From NCBI RefSeq assembly GCF_000348985.1, contig NC_035925.1:310001-374000 (forward strand): a DNA stretch of 64,000 nucleotides. Reading direction: 5' to 3'. Under the pieces are notes generated by a model. It saw only the letters and a list, made by a program, of their open reading frames with translations. It was not told the origin of the DNA and ran no database searches. The DNA comes from Huiozyma naganishii CBS 8797. Taxonomy: Eukaryota > Ascomycota > Saccharomycetes > Saccharomycetales > Saccharomycetaceae. Positions 28,957-39,865 of the stretch are shown in pieces. Both the position numbers and the translations under genes were made by a program. The stretch's first letter is position 1. Each line of letters opens with the position of its first letter.

Positions 28957-29872
28957 GTAAACGTAAAAAGAAAAGGAGGAGAGAACGGCTGGTCCGCCTC
29001 CTCCCCTCAATTCAACAACACTGAGTCGACGGTCCACCTCTGCTCAGCTCAGAAGGGTCCTCAAATCGTTGGGGGAAAAAAAGCATTTCGACAATTTCTG
29101 TACTGTCGAAGGTTCGAACCGGGGATCACGTTCAGCATTTCCTCATTTATAATGCTGTTTTTTCAGAAAATTTTTTGGGCTGTGATGGCTTCTGTAGTGG
29201 AACCGAATACTTTGGGATATCTGGTCTGGGAACAACTGTTCCCTGCGGCCGGACATGGATTGCGCGTCCTGGTCTTTCGGCCTGGACAAAAAGTGTGCCC
29301 TCTTGGGTCTCTTTGCGCCATGTCTCGTTTGTCTCAACTGTTTCTGAAAAGAGCCCGGGTTTAATCCCGGGCTCCGGTAAGTTTTAAACGTGTCCTGGTT
29401 TAACCAACCAATCGATCCTGGCGGGGAATTTAGCAACGGCGGCCGGCAAGAGAAATCTGTTTGGCCGTTCAACGCAGCAAAGTAGCAGGACTGTTCCCTC
29501 CGTGGAGGTCTCGTTTCAACCGCTGTTAGGGGAGTTTCATCCAGCGATGGCAGGGACGACCCGTTAGGAGGCGACCAGGATTGCACTGTTCTTACTATTC
29601 CGAGGCACCTAATATCACTATTAACAGGACCGAGGTGGCAGTGGGACCGAGTATTACCTCCCTTCAATGGGTTGTGAAGTGTTCGCATTTGGAACCACAA
29701 TTTTCTTTTTCTTGGGTCAGGTGATGAGTTTTTCGCGAAAGTGAAAAATTTTTTGTTTTTTTTTTGGCGATGGCTTCAAAACTTCCGATGAGCAAGCTCT
29801 CTCTTTTTACACAAGGCGACAGTGAGACAGGTTCTATTCCCTGGATTCAACATACTCAGATCAATTGCAAGC
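28957..29872. promoter_or_regulatory. Divergent promoter of the CCHC gene and NCL1, with RRPE and PAC motifs
   Basis: This 916-bp region contains, close to NCL1, an RRPE element TGAAAAATTTT at 29742-29752 and PAC-type GATGAG cores at 29723-29728 and 29787-29792. This is the paired signature of the ribosome-biogenesis regulon (Stb3 and Dot6/Tod6). It fits NCL1, a tRNA methyltransferase. The interior (29100-29650) is relatively GC-rich and has several short inverted repeats. An open frame at 29143-29700 on the minus strand has no recognisable motif and is judged noncoding. Confidence 0.6.
29351..29374. repeat. Perfect 9-bp inverted repeat (hairpin)
   Basis: The arms GAGCCCGGG and CCCGGGCTC flank a 6-nt loop TTTAAT. 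The stem is almost all G-C. It looks superficially like a tRNA T-arm but no acceptor, D or anticodon arm can be built around it. It sits mid-way in a divergent promoter. Confidence 0.75.
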
Positions 29873-31921
29873 ATGGCAAGGAGAAAGAATTTTAAGAAGG
29901 GGGGGAAGAAGACGTTTGGCGCTCGTGACGATACGAGGGCGCAGAAGGGATGGACGGAACTCGTTAGAGAGAACGAGAAGTGGGAGATCTACTACCAGAA
30001 ATTGGCTTTGTTCCCGTTGGAACAATGGGATAGCTTCAAGAAGACGTGTCAGGAACCCCTGCCCCTGACTTTCAGGATCACTGGGTCCAGGAAACACGCC
30101 AACGAAGTACTCGAGTTGTTCAAGGAGAGACACCTGCCCAATTTGACAAACGTTACATTCGAAGGTGAGAAGTTGAAGGAACCCTTGGAATTGCATTGGT
30201 ACCCTAACAAACTTGCGTGGCAACTGGATGTCCCCAAGACAGTCATCCGTAAGAATGAGCAGTTCGCCAAGACGCAGAGATTCCTCGTTATTGAGAACGC
30301 AGTGGGGAACATCTCTAGACAGGAGGCAGTGTCCATGATCCCACCCATTGTGCTCGAAGTCGAACCACAGCACACAGTGTTGGACATGTGTGCCGCGCCA
30401 GGGTCCAAGACTGCACAGTTACTGGAGGCCCTCCACAGAGACACCGATGAACCCACCGGGTTTGTTGTTGCCAACGACGCGGATAACAGAAGATCGCACA
30501 TGTTGGTGCACCAATTGAAAAGGTTGAACAGTGCCAATTTGATCGTAGTTAACCACGATGCACAATTCTTCCCGCGAATCAAAACCTCGAAAAACTCGGA
30601 GAAGAAGAGTGACCTGCTTAAATTCGACAGGATCCTGTGTGACGTCCCCTGTTCCGGAGACGGGACAATGAGGAAGAACGTCAATGTGTGGAGGGACTGG
30701 AACACGCAGAACGCACTTGGGTTGCACCAGGTTCAAGCGAACATCCTGAACAGAGGTTTGCATCTGCTGAAGAAGGGCGGGAGACTGGTCTACTCGACTT
30801 GTTCGATGAACCCAATCGAAAACGAGGCAGTCGTCGCACAGGCATTGAGGAAATGGGGGGATAAAGTTCGCCTAGTTAACTGTGACGATAAGCTACCAGG
30901 TTTGGTGAGAAATAAGGGGATCTCCAAGTGGCCCACACTCAACAGGAACATGGAGGAGATGGAAAAGGGCCAAGAGGGCGCCAACGACAGTTGGTTCCAA
31001 CCCACAGAGGAGGAGGCCGAAAAGTTCCAATTGGAAAACTGTATCAGGGTTTATCCTCATCAACAGAATACAGGTGGGTTTTTCATCACCGTGTTCGAGA
31101 AGGTGGACGAGGAGGAAACAGCAAGTAACAAAAGATTGGCCTCTGAGACACCAACTGAGGAATTGGCTGCCAAAAAGACAAAGGCTGAAGAAGCTGGCGC
31201 CGTTCAACCGCGCAAGAAAGAGAGACTCCCACGTGACGCCAACGAGGAGCCATTCGTGTTTGTCGATCCAAAACATCAGGCCATCGAGTCCTGTTGGAAT
31301 TTCTACGGCATCGATGACAAGTTTGACCGCGAAACGTGTCTGGTGCGTAACGCCACTGGTGAACCAACAAGGGTCATATACACAGTGTCCACCGCTTTGA
31401 AGGATATTATACAGGCAAATGATGACAGATTGAAGATCATCTACTCGGGGGTCAGACTGTTCGTATCTCAAAGAAGCGACATAGAGTGCTCTTGGAGAAT
31501 CCAGAGCGAATCGTTGCCAGTGATGAAACATCATATGAACGGGAAAAGAATAGTCAAGGCCAAATTGCCCATGTTGAAGCTTCTACTCAATGAATCGTTC
31601 CCCAAGTTCGAAGACATGGAGGAACAACACATTGACGACAAGTTCATCGCCGACTTGCAGGAACTGACCTCCGGCTGTGCGTTCATCGAATTTGACAGAG
31701 AGGACGAAAACAAAGAAAACTTGTTCTTGCCCGTCTGGAAGGGTACCAAGTGTATCAATTTGATGGTCTGTAAAGAAGATACCCATGAATTGTTGTACAG
31801 AATCTTTGGCATTGAAACAACCGCGAACCATAATCCTAAGGCAGAAGCGCAAGCCAAAAAGGCCGAGTTGGAGAAGAAGGAGGAAGAAACAAATTCCTCA
31901 GCGGAACCTAAACAGGATTGA
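29873..31921 (+). CDS. NCL1: tRNA (cytosine-5-) methyltransferase Ncl1/Trm4
   Basis: The product is 682 residues from the ATG at 29873 (MARRKNFKKGGKKTFGARDD, matching yeast 684); the frame extends upstream only to a GTG. NSUN2-family motifs are all present: SAM-binding LDMCAAPGSKT, VANDAD, FDRILCDVPCSGDGTMRK (PC motif), and VYSTCSMNPIENE with the catalytic TC cysteine. The enzyme makes m5C at positions 34, 40, 48 and 49 of tRNAs in the nucleus. The basic N-terminus suits nuclear import. The RRPE/PAC promoter agrees with co-regulation with ribosome biogenesis. Confidence 0.97.
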   Translation: MARRKNFKKGGKKTFGARDDTRAQKGWTELVRENEKWEIYYQKLALFPLEQWDSFKKTCQEPLPLTFRITGSRKHANEVLELFKERHLPNLTNVTFEGEKLKEPLELHWYPNKLAWQLDVPKTVIRKNEQFAKTQRFLVIENAVGNISRQEAVSMIPPIVLEVEPQHTVLDMCAAPGSKTAQLLEALHRDTDEPTGFVVANDADNRRSHMLVHQLKRLNSANLIVVNHDAQFFPRIKTSKNSEKKSDLLKFDRILCDVPCSGDGTMRKNVNVWRDWNTQNALGLHQVQANILNRGLHLLKKGGRLVYSTCSMNPIENEAVVAQALRKWGDKVRLVNCDDKLPGLVRNKGISKWPTLNRNMEEMEKGQEGANDSWFQPTEEEAEKFQLENCIRVYPHQQNTGGFFITVFEKVDEEETASNKRLASETPTEELAAKKTKAEEAGAVQPRKKERLPRDANEEPFVFVDPKHQAIESCWNFYGIDDKFDRETCLVRNATGEPTRVIYTVSTALKDIIQANDDRLKIIYSGVRLFVSQRSDIECSWRIQSESLPVMKHHMNGKRIVKAKLPMLKLLLNESFPKFEDMEEQHIDDKFIADLQELTSGCAFIEFDREDENKENLFLPVWKGTKCINLMVCKEDTHELLYRIFGIETTANHNPKAEAQAKKAELEKKEEETNSSAEPKQD

Positions 31922-32176
31922 ATAATATTGGGATATTCATCAAACCTCTATATGTGTATATATACTGAATTAAGCATCGAACACATTCTGTAAACTACTG
32001 ATCTATATCATCGATTTTTTTGTTTTTACTTAATTTTTTCTTTGATGACAAGAATGTCACACAACCTTTACGCGATACATTTTAGATCAGAAGAACTGTT
32101 TATTTACGGGGAAGTGCACGCCACACTTGCAGGACAAGTTCGCCGCAGCTAAGAATATATCAAACTTTATTATAGA

Positions 32177-33271
32177 ATGGATAATATCACAATACCTGAT
32201 TTCATCTCACAACAAGCTGCTCTAGAACAAGAGGCTAGAGAGTTGATGCCCTGGGAACCCAAAAGTTGTACATATGAGAAGGGCCCGTTTCGACAGCAGA
32301 TATTTGCATGTAGAACGCATAATAATATTGGTGTGTGCTACTCTTGCTCTATTAGATGTCACACCAGCTGTGACTTGGTGGAGCTTTTCACAAAAAGGCA
32401 CTTTACCTGCGATTGCGGGACAGAGAGAGATAACAGAGTTCAACAAAAGGACGCGATTAGGTGTGAGATTAGGAAAAACACTTCCGATGATATTCCGGCC
32501 TCGGATAATGTCTATAATCAGAACTTTAAGGGACTGTTTTGCGACTGTGCAAAGGAATATGACCCAGATAACGCTGCTGTTATGCTACAGTGTGCGATAG
32601 GTTTGCAGTGCAACGAGGACTGGTACCATGATCACTGTATAATGGGTAAAACTAAGTCGGAGAGTCAAGAAATGAGACGCGTTGGAGACGAAGATACCCT
32701 GGAACGGCCATTGGAAGGCTTTCCTGATTTAGAAAGTTTCGAAGCGTATATTTGTTGGAAATGTTACCAGAAATATGAGTACTATTTTCAGCGGCTGCTT
32801 TCACATGAGCTAGCTGATGATCTATTTGCCTGTAAACTTTCGCGTAATGAGGGAGCGAAGGTTGAATTAATAAATGAACATGGGAAGAGAACGAATCACC
32901 CGACAGAGAAACCAGAAGAATATTCTTTATTTCTGAAACCAAATTACTCTTCGGTATTGAAAAAGATTAAAGAGGGCGAAAGCAATAAGTCTGATAAATT
33001 ATTCATCTTTTTAGACATTTTGGTCCCATTCTTGATAAAAGATGAGCCAATATATGATCCTGGACAAGATGAGGACGATCCAAGCATGGCTATATTTGAT
33101 CTCGCGGCACAGGCGCTTCAGGTGTCCGTAAGAAGGGATCAAGCTGTGCAAGGAATTGAAGCTTTCCATTCCTTGAAGGAAAATTTGAACCAATTTTTGA
33201 AGTCTTTTGCCGAAAAGAAGAAGGTGGTCGCAGAAGAGGATATCAAATCGTTTTTCCAGAACTCAAAGTGA
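32177..33271 (+). CDS. UBR-box / PHD-like protein of the Mlo2-UBR7 family
   Basis: The 364-residue protein has a UBR-type zinc domain (residues 31-81: CTYEKG, ACRTH, CYSC, CHTSCDLVELFTKR, CDCG) and a PHD-like domain (about 122-197: LFCDC, MLQCAIGLQC, DWYHDHC, CWKC). The segment YNQNFKGLFCDC resembles human UBR7 (YNQNFFGLYCIC) and fission yeast Mlo2. This family recognises N-degrons or histones and may act as an E3 ligase through the PHD; Mlo2 overexpression disturbs chromosome segregation. I know of no S. cerevisiae member of this family. It lies between NCL1 and YER134C, at another synteny junction. The start at 32177 is the only Met before the domain. Confidence 0.88.
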   Translation: MDNITIPDFISQQAALEQEARELMPWEPKSCTYEKGPFRQQIFACRTHNNIGVCYSCSIRCHTSCDLVELFTKRHFTCDCGTERDNRVQQKDAIRCEIRKNTSDDIPASDNVYNQNFKGLFCDCAKEYDPDNAAVMLQCAIGLQCNEDWYHDHCIMGKTKSESQEMRRVGDEDTLERPLEGFPDLESFEAYICWKCYQKYEYYFQRLLSHELADDLFACKLSRNEGAKVELINEHGKRTNHPTEKPEEYSLFLKPNYSSVLKKIKEGESNKSDKLFIFLDILVPFLIKDEPIYDPGQDEDDPSMAIFDLAAQALQVSVRRDQAVQGIEAFHSLKENLNQFLKSFAEKKKVVAEEDIKSFFQNSK

Positions 33272-33779
33272 TGATTTTACTCTATATGCGGTTATTTGGG
33301 CAGGCATGCGAATGGAAGCATGCTATAAACGCATATTGCGCACTCATCCTTATTTGGGTGTTAGAACAATTTTGCGGATACTGTAATCTGTGTGCTGAAA
33401 GTAACAAATTTGGGACGCCATAGTCTAGGTATCTTGGATCATTGTGGATAAATGCCGTTTATTTGACCGTTGAAGATTTTTGTCTTGTTTGCAGGTTGTT
33501 GGTCATCAGCGGTCCCCTTTTGGCTGAGGAGACAAACTTTGCTATTACATCACGGTAATGGACATTGATTATTTATAGAAAGAGAATCTACAGCTGACAC
33601 ATAAACATGTTGTCTTATTAGGTATTTTACGTAAAATAAACATGTGAATATTGCGTTACTTTTTCAGGTTTAAAGTCTTTTCTGTAACTCTGACGTATTT
33701 TTTTAAAATTCGATAAATTTGTAAGATGAGGCTTTGAATTTTGAAGAGATGTTAAACACAGATAAAGCATAGAATAATC
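33272..33779 (+). promoter_or_regulatory. Upstream region of the YER134C homologue
   Basis: These 508 bp contain the 3' end of the UBR-box gene. A short inverted repeat with GCATGC arms is at about 33305-33323. The 130 bp before the next gene are AT-rich. No coding or RNA gene is evident. Confidence 0.35.
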
Positions 33780-34316
33780 ATGACGATTAAATACCCCAAA
33801 GTTGCCGCATTCGATTTAGACTACACAGTGTGGCCATGTTACTGTGATACCCACTTGTTCCCACCATTCACTCCCATCAAAAAGCCTGATGGACAAGTTC
33901 TCACGGTGATTGACGCCCGAGGATTTGAACTGTCGTTGTACAAAGATATCCCCAAGATTCTCACCGATTTGAAGGAAAACGATGTAACTCTTGTATCTGC
34001 GTCTAGAACATGGGCACCTGAGATTGCGAAAGACCTGATGAAAGTTTTTCAGGTAGAATATAACGGTAAGATAGTATATCTCGGTGACTTATTTGACGAC
34101 ATGCAATGGGGTGAGAGAAGTAAGGTTGGTCACTTGAGAGACGCTTTGAAGAAACTATATAACGATGATAAACTGGAACACTTTTCCATGTGTTTATTTG
34201 ACGATGAGAGTAGAAACAAAGATGTGGAAAAATACGGTGTTAAATTTGTTTACGTAAAAGATTCAGAAAATGGTCCATCATGGATGCTGTACCAAAAATA
34301 CCTTACCTCTGAGTAA
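33780..34316 (+). CDS. HAD-family magnesium-dependent phosphatase (MDP-1 type), YER134C homologue
   Basis: The 178-residue protein has the same length as YER134C and aligns throughout. Motif I is AAFDLDYTVWP (nucleophile Asp in DLDYT), motif II VSASRTWAPEI, and motif III/IV CLFDDESRNKDVEKYGVKFVYV. MDP-1 proteins are cytosolic HAD phosphatases active on protein phosphotyrosine mimics and possibly glycated substrates. The physiological substrate is unknown. It begins the block matching chromosome V right arm, next to GLC7 as in S. cerevisiae, but separated here by 3.9 kb holding LTRs and a tRNA. Confidence 0.95.
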   Translation: MTIKYPKVAAFDLDYTVWPCYCDTHLFPPFTPIKKPDGQVLTVIDARGFELSLYKDIPKILTDLKENDVTLVSASRTWAPEIAKDLMKVFQVEYNGKIVYLGDLFDDMQWGERSKVGHLRDALKKLYNDDKLEHFSMCLFDDESRNKDVEKYGVKFVYVKDSENGPSWMLYQKYLTSE

Positions 34317-34589
34317 AGCAAAAATACACCAAGTTGCTGGTAACAAGTATCAACTTACATAAGTATGATATTGGCTGTTACTAGTTTTACAGGATAGTAA
34401 CAACCTTTTATAGATCAAACAACTGAATGACTTTAGGTTTGTGTTACTATTCTAATGATTCAATATAAGGTCAGAAACTGATACAGAATATAGTACGTTG
34501 CCGAAATGGAATTACACTGCAATGGATGAAAGAGCATAAAATTATTCTATTTCATATTATCCGTATCCGCAAATCACCGTCCAATTTTT

Positions 34590-35060
34590 ACAGACTATTG
34601 CGCCATTTGAGTCTAGAGAGTTAACGGAAACTCTAGAGTGGCGAGTATATTTTAAGAATGGGCAATAATAAACTTACGGAATTTGGCTCCTATATATTGA
34701 TTCTTGTCCTTACAAATGTAAGGTATAGATGAATATATAAACTAATTCAAGTGGAAATAATTATAGCATGAGATACTGCGAGACTATTGAGCTATATAGT
34801 GGGATTTTTATATGTTTTGTCCTGGTGAGAATTTATTACATATAACACTGTGCAAAACGATTTACGGCATTATTTTATAAACAAACAAACCACCGAATGT
34901 TTCCTCCTGTCTCTTTTCCACGATTGCGTATATTTTTCAATTTAGGAGATAAACGCTCGTAAATGTGGGTCAATGCTTAAATGGGCATTTAATTCGGGAA
35001 TAATGCTTAGTTCCGACAAAATTAACACTCTTTTCATATACCGCCACTTTTATTTATTTT
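34590..35060 (-). mobile_element. Degenerate solo LTR, inverse orientation, same family as the two intact LTRs
   Basis: The 16-bp CCTTACAAATGTAAGG at 34709-34724 is the exact reverse complement of a segment in the intact LTR at 35351-35824. Flanking sequence also matches in reverse: GATTCTTG before it, and further on TACTGCGAGACTATTGAGCTATATAGTGGGATTTTTATA against the complement of the TATA region of the intact LTR, then GTGCAAAACGATTT. The ends are too decayed to fix; the limits given are estimates from the intact copy's length. No target duplication can be recognised. Confidence 0.65.
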
Positions 35061-35350
35061 ACTTTCTATGTATTTTTAATTTTTCAAGATCAAATTTTAA
35101 AAGAAACCATTTTCATCAACAACAATTATTAAGAAAATCTCAACTAGATTTTTTTGTCATGAACAGCCATTTTCGCCTTGGCTATTCATTGTACTGGAGC
35201 GTATTCAATACTTTAATTTAGTTGACATTTAGTTTTACTTAATATAAAAATATATGGTTTGGTCTTCTGTTTTAAATCAGAGAGAACAGTTCATTTGATG
35301 TAACTAGGCTTTACTTACGTGTAGAATTTCACCCAAAGTGATATGTATAT

Positions 35351-35824
35351 TGTTGGAAATAGAGATACAAACATGCACCCCGTGTGATGCAGAAGTTTCT
35401 ATGTCTCTACGACGTTTCGTTACGTGGAATAGATGCTACAATTGGTGTTTATGACACGTCAACAGTATCCACGCGTCTGTACGCAGTCATCTACGGAATG
35501 CGAAATGTGGATAAAAATAAGACGAGATATTTTCGCGATTTGTTTGCAAAAACGAATTAAGAATTTATAACGCATCGTGAATTTGTTTGATATTCCTTCC
35601 AGAATGAATCATATAAATAGCCACGATATAGACCGTCGTCTCGAAGTAATTCTCAACACAGACTATTTTCAATCTGCTTATTTTATATATATATTTTCCT
35701 TACATTTGTAAGGGCAAGAAACCGTTTATACAAGGTTTATAAAATAATTTATCTGATATTAAGATATGTCTTGGCAAAGAGGAACAACTAACAACACGTT
35801 GAGAAGCTTCAAGAACTTCGTTCA
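35351..35824 (+). mobile_element. Solo LTR of a Ty1/copia-like retrotransposon, copy A (474 bp)
   Basis: It begins TGTTGGAAATAGAG, like Ty1/Ty4 LTRs, and ends TTCGTTCA, giving TG...CA termini. It is flanked by a perfect 5-bp target duplication TATAT (35346-35350 and 35825-35829). It contains a TATA-like ATATAAATAG at about 35610-35620 and, 59 nt before its end, an ATG (35766) opening MSWQRGTTNNTLRSFKNF, apparently the start of gag within the LTR. It is 645 bp upstream of the tRNA-His gene, typical Pol III-targeted integration. No internal retroelement sequence remains. Confidence 0.88.
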
Positions 35825-35829
35825 TATAT

Positions 35830-36469
35830 ACCAATAGAAAAATCTTATCATTCTTACAATGCTGTCTGTGTTTATCAAAATACTTTATCATTCGTATAAT
35901 GGTTATTTTCTATCCCGCTTGATTGCATTTCCACATAGGCAAAAGAAAAAAAGGTAACAATTCCCTCCCCAACATCTTAATAAAAGATTGCACCTGCCAA
36001 CGGGGCACAATTCAAGGGTCAGAAACAAATCAATGGTGGAATAGGTGTAAATTTTTGACTCTTTAAAAAGTAAACTTGGCTACTTATTGTTCTGTAAGCG
36101 TCAAACTCTCTGCTTCTCTCCTTCTGTATTTTTCAATATTTCTTAACAATAACTGACATGAGCTTACTCCGGAAACAGTTCTTAAGTTTTTTAAACATTT
36201 CTGAAACTATCCCGTGAAGTTTCATAAATCGAGGACCACATCAAAAAACATCTTACAAAAAGGAAAATCAGTCCAAAAAAGCTTGAAAGTTGTGATATTA
36301 GTCACTCGACGACACATGATAATTTATAATTTACTTTTTTTATTTTGTAACTTCTAAAATGTCCTAAACAGTCCTCATACACCATAATATGCATCATCAT
36401 TCTGGTTAGAACGTGCTCAATTTTAACCTTTAAAAAGGACAGGTAATTTTTACAAAAATTAAATATTAA
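35830..36469. other. AT-rich spacer between LTR copy A and tRNA-His
   Basis: These 640 bp have no open frame of note, no recognisable repeat and no RNA gene. The last ~30 bp form the tRNA upstream region. Confidence 0.4.
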
Positions 36470-36541
36470 GCCATTTTAGTATAGTGGTTAGTACACATCG
36501 TTGTGGCCGATGAAACCCAGGTTCGATTCTTGGAAATGGCA
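36470..36541 (+). tRNA. tRNA-His (anticodon GTG)
   Basis: The 72-nt gene folds fully. The acceptor stem GCCATTT pairs with AAATGGC, the D arm holds TAGTATAGTGGTTAG (A box), the anticodon stem CATCG/CGATG encloses the loop TTGTGGC with anticodon GTG at 36503-36505, and the T arm holds GGTTCGATTCT (B box). It differs by only a few bases from S. cerevisiae tRNA-His. A T6 Pol III terminator is at 36546-36551. There is no intron. The G-1 residue is added after transcription by Thg1 in yeasts, and correctly is not encoded. Confidence 0.98.
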
Positions 36542-36551
36542 TTTATTTTTT

Positions 36552-36741
36552 GCTTGACTCACCGCTGTCACTTGTTCCATAACGGTAGAAGATTGCTACC
36601 TGGATGTTACTTACGTAGGATGACTTGGTAGGGTCAATTGACTAGTCCATATTAAAGACGAGTTGTAACTATATTCTTTAAAAACTTCATGACCGAGGGT
36701 CTGTTGTGAGTTTGCTGCCCGTAGTATTAGTCTATCAATTT
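36552..36741. other. Spacer between tRNA-His and LTR copy B
   Basis: About 190 bp with no visible feature; the last 5 bp before 36747 are the left target duplication of copy B. Confidence 0.4.
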
Positions 36742-36746
36742 AGGTA

Positions 36747-37182
36747 TGTTGGAATTCCGCAGATGAATACAGAAATGCGGTAAGAAGTAAAATTAGAGAT
36801 GCTACAATTGAGGTAGTGGTCTCGCCAGCTGTCATTCACGCGTTTTTACCCAGATTCGGTAGTAACGCGTAAAATGAAAGCTAACACAAGCCAAAACATT
36901 TCCTCTTTGGTTAGGAATAGCCGAATAGGAAAAGTTTTGCATCGTGGACGAAGTGGTTTATTCATCTCAGAATTAACCATATAAAAGCACACGATATAGC
37001 TCGTTTCTCTCGAAGAATTTTAGCAAGATTAATATTTGATTTTATATTTTATTTAGAGGTTTCTTTCTCACTACGGTGAGGGCAAGAATTCCTATAATAC
37101 AGGTTAAACAACTACGTCCTTAGATGTCTTGGTCCAGAGGAACAATCAACAACAATCTGAGATCCTTCAAGAGCTTCGATCA
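36747..37182 (+). mobile_element. Solo LTR of the same Ty family, copy B (436 bp)
   Basis: It starts TGTTGGAATTCC and ends TTCGATCA, with a perfect 5-bp target duplication AGGTA (36742-36746 and 37183-37187). It shares with copy A the blocks AGATGCTACAATTG, CACGCGT-TAC-CAG, CATATAAA, CACGATATAG, TCTCGAAG, GGGCAAGAA, and the terminal 59 nt beginning at the ATG at 37124 (MSWSRGTINNNLRSFKSF). The copies differ considerably, so they represent old or distinct insertions. Orientation is the same as copy A. It lies 206 bp downstream of tRNA-His. Confidence 0.88.
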
Positions 37183-37187
37183 AGGTA

Positions 37188-38193
37188 ATAAACTTGGCGG
37201 TCCAAAGCTATGACCATATTGTCATGGCTGTTTATTTTCTTCTATAAAAGTAACTTGCTATAATTAAGAAAGCAACGTCACAGCATCACTCTTGAAGGCG
37301 TGGTCACATCCCTATCTAACATGGTATGTGAGAACATTACCCGGGTCCTCCTCAAGAGGAGCCCTCACACACACTCACGTTCACAAATGAGATGGTCAGA
37401 CAGACAACCTCTGTGATTTAGCCGCTGAATGTTATGTATCCTCACAACCAGCATACAAAAAACCCTAGAGGCAGAGTTGTGTTGTGATTTTCATGATGGC
37501 TGGACACCGACAATCGCACGAAACCTGTTGGGTCCCACACTTTGTCCAGCGTTGTCCCCCACCTCTTGTCTTTTGAGGTTTGAGACCAATGCGTTTATAG
37601 AAAGACTGTTTGTTATAATAAAAAATATAAACTTGATGTATGTAGTAATTGATTCATATATAGGTAAAAAGGGTTATTTTGTTCCAATTTTTTTTCTGAC
37701 GGTGAGCGGTTATTGTACTATTTACTGCGACAGTGTGATGAGATGATAAAGTGTCGGTATTGTATTCTTGACTTTGATTCCTTGGCGCAAAAGAGTAGAA
37801 CAAAAAATAGAATTTTGAAAAGAATACACACACACTTAAACAACTCGGACAGAGAGAGAGGAAGGGAACGTGAGGAGTAGAAAAAGAAAAGATGGAGAAA
37901 GCAAGTAGAGGGTAAAAAAAGCTGATTTTTTGGGGAAGAAAAATGCCTTGATATACAGTAATTAGTTTTTCAATTTCTTTCGAGATGGGATATTGCTTGG
38001 TTCATGTAGTTCCATATCTTTTCTCTCCATACCTTCCAAAAATCACATAAAAAAGAAGAGATACATTTTTTTTCGTAGTAGAAAGTAAAAGATGAGAAAA
38101 TTTTTTATTTGACTTATTTGAATTTATGTTTGATAATTTTTTCTTTTCTTCCTTCGTGTTACTTCCCCGTTTTCAACGGGAACTTATTCTCGT
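37188..38193. other. Spacer between LTR copy B and the GLC7 3' end
   Basis: About 1 kb. A stem-capable pair CTGGACA (37500-37506) and TGTCCAG (near 37547) flanks about 40 nt. An open frame at 37429-37746 has no recognisable motif. The final 200 bp are T/A-rich and will contain the GLC7 3' UTR. I cannot identify a gene here. Confidence 0.35.
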
Positions 38194-39574
<1,381 letters not shown>

Positions 39575-39765
39575 TAGTCACTTATATTATTTAGAGTGAA
39601 AGGATGAGTAGGAGGAGTTCGGGTGTGTGGGGATATGAACGTTGATGAATAGGATACGAACTAGGCGGATAGAAGAGATAGTAAGTGTGGGTGGGGGAAG
39701 AGAGATGGGGAAGGTGCTGGGTGGTGGTGGGGGGGGGAGTATGGCAAGTGTTTGTGTAAACGGTC

Positions 39766-39865
39766 NNNNNNNNNNNNNNNNNNNNNNNNNNNNNNNNNNN
39801 NNNNNNNNNNNNNNNNNNNNNNNNNNNNNNNNNNNNNNNNNNNNNNNNNNNNNNNNNNNNNNNNN
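39766..39865. other. Assembly gap of 100 Ns with duplicated flanks
   Basis: Exactly 100 Ns, a conventional unknown-size gap. The 21 bases just before it (39745-39765) are identical to the 21 just after it (39866-39886). The two contigs therefore overlap at their ends, and the real gap is probably zero, unless a tandem repeat of this unit exists. Confidence 0.97.

Noticed and set aside
29107..29130. B-box-like GGTTCGAACC suggesting a tRNA gene
   Set aside because: The flanking bases do not form a T-stem on either strand and no acceptor or anticodon arm is present.
29143..29700. Minus-strand open frame of 185 codons upstream of NCL1
   Set aside because: It overlaps the divergent promoter, has low-complexity irregular composition, no recognisable domain, and a plus-strand open frame overlaps it.
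37040..37050. Perfect 11-bp match to the ARS consensus inside LTR copy B
   Set aside because: Such matches are common in AT-rich DNA; with no B elements or other support it is not evidence for an origin.
37429..37746. Plus-strand open frame of 105 codons near the LTRs
   Set aside because: No motif, hydrophobic irregular end, and no similarity to known Ty proteins that I can see.
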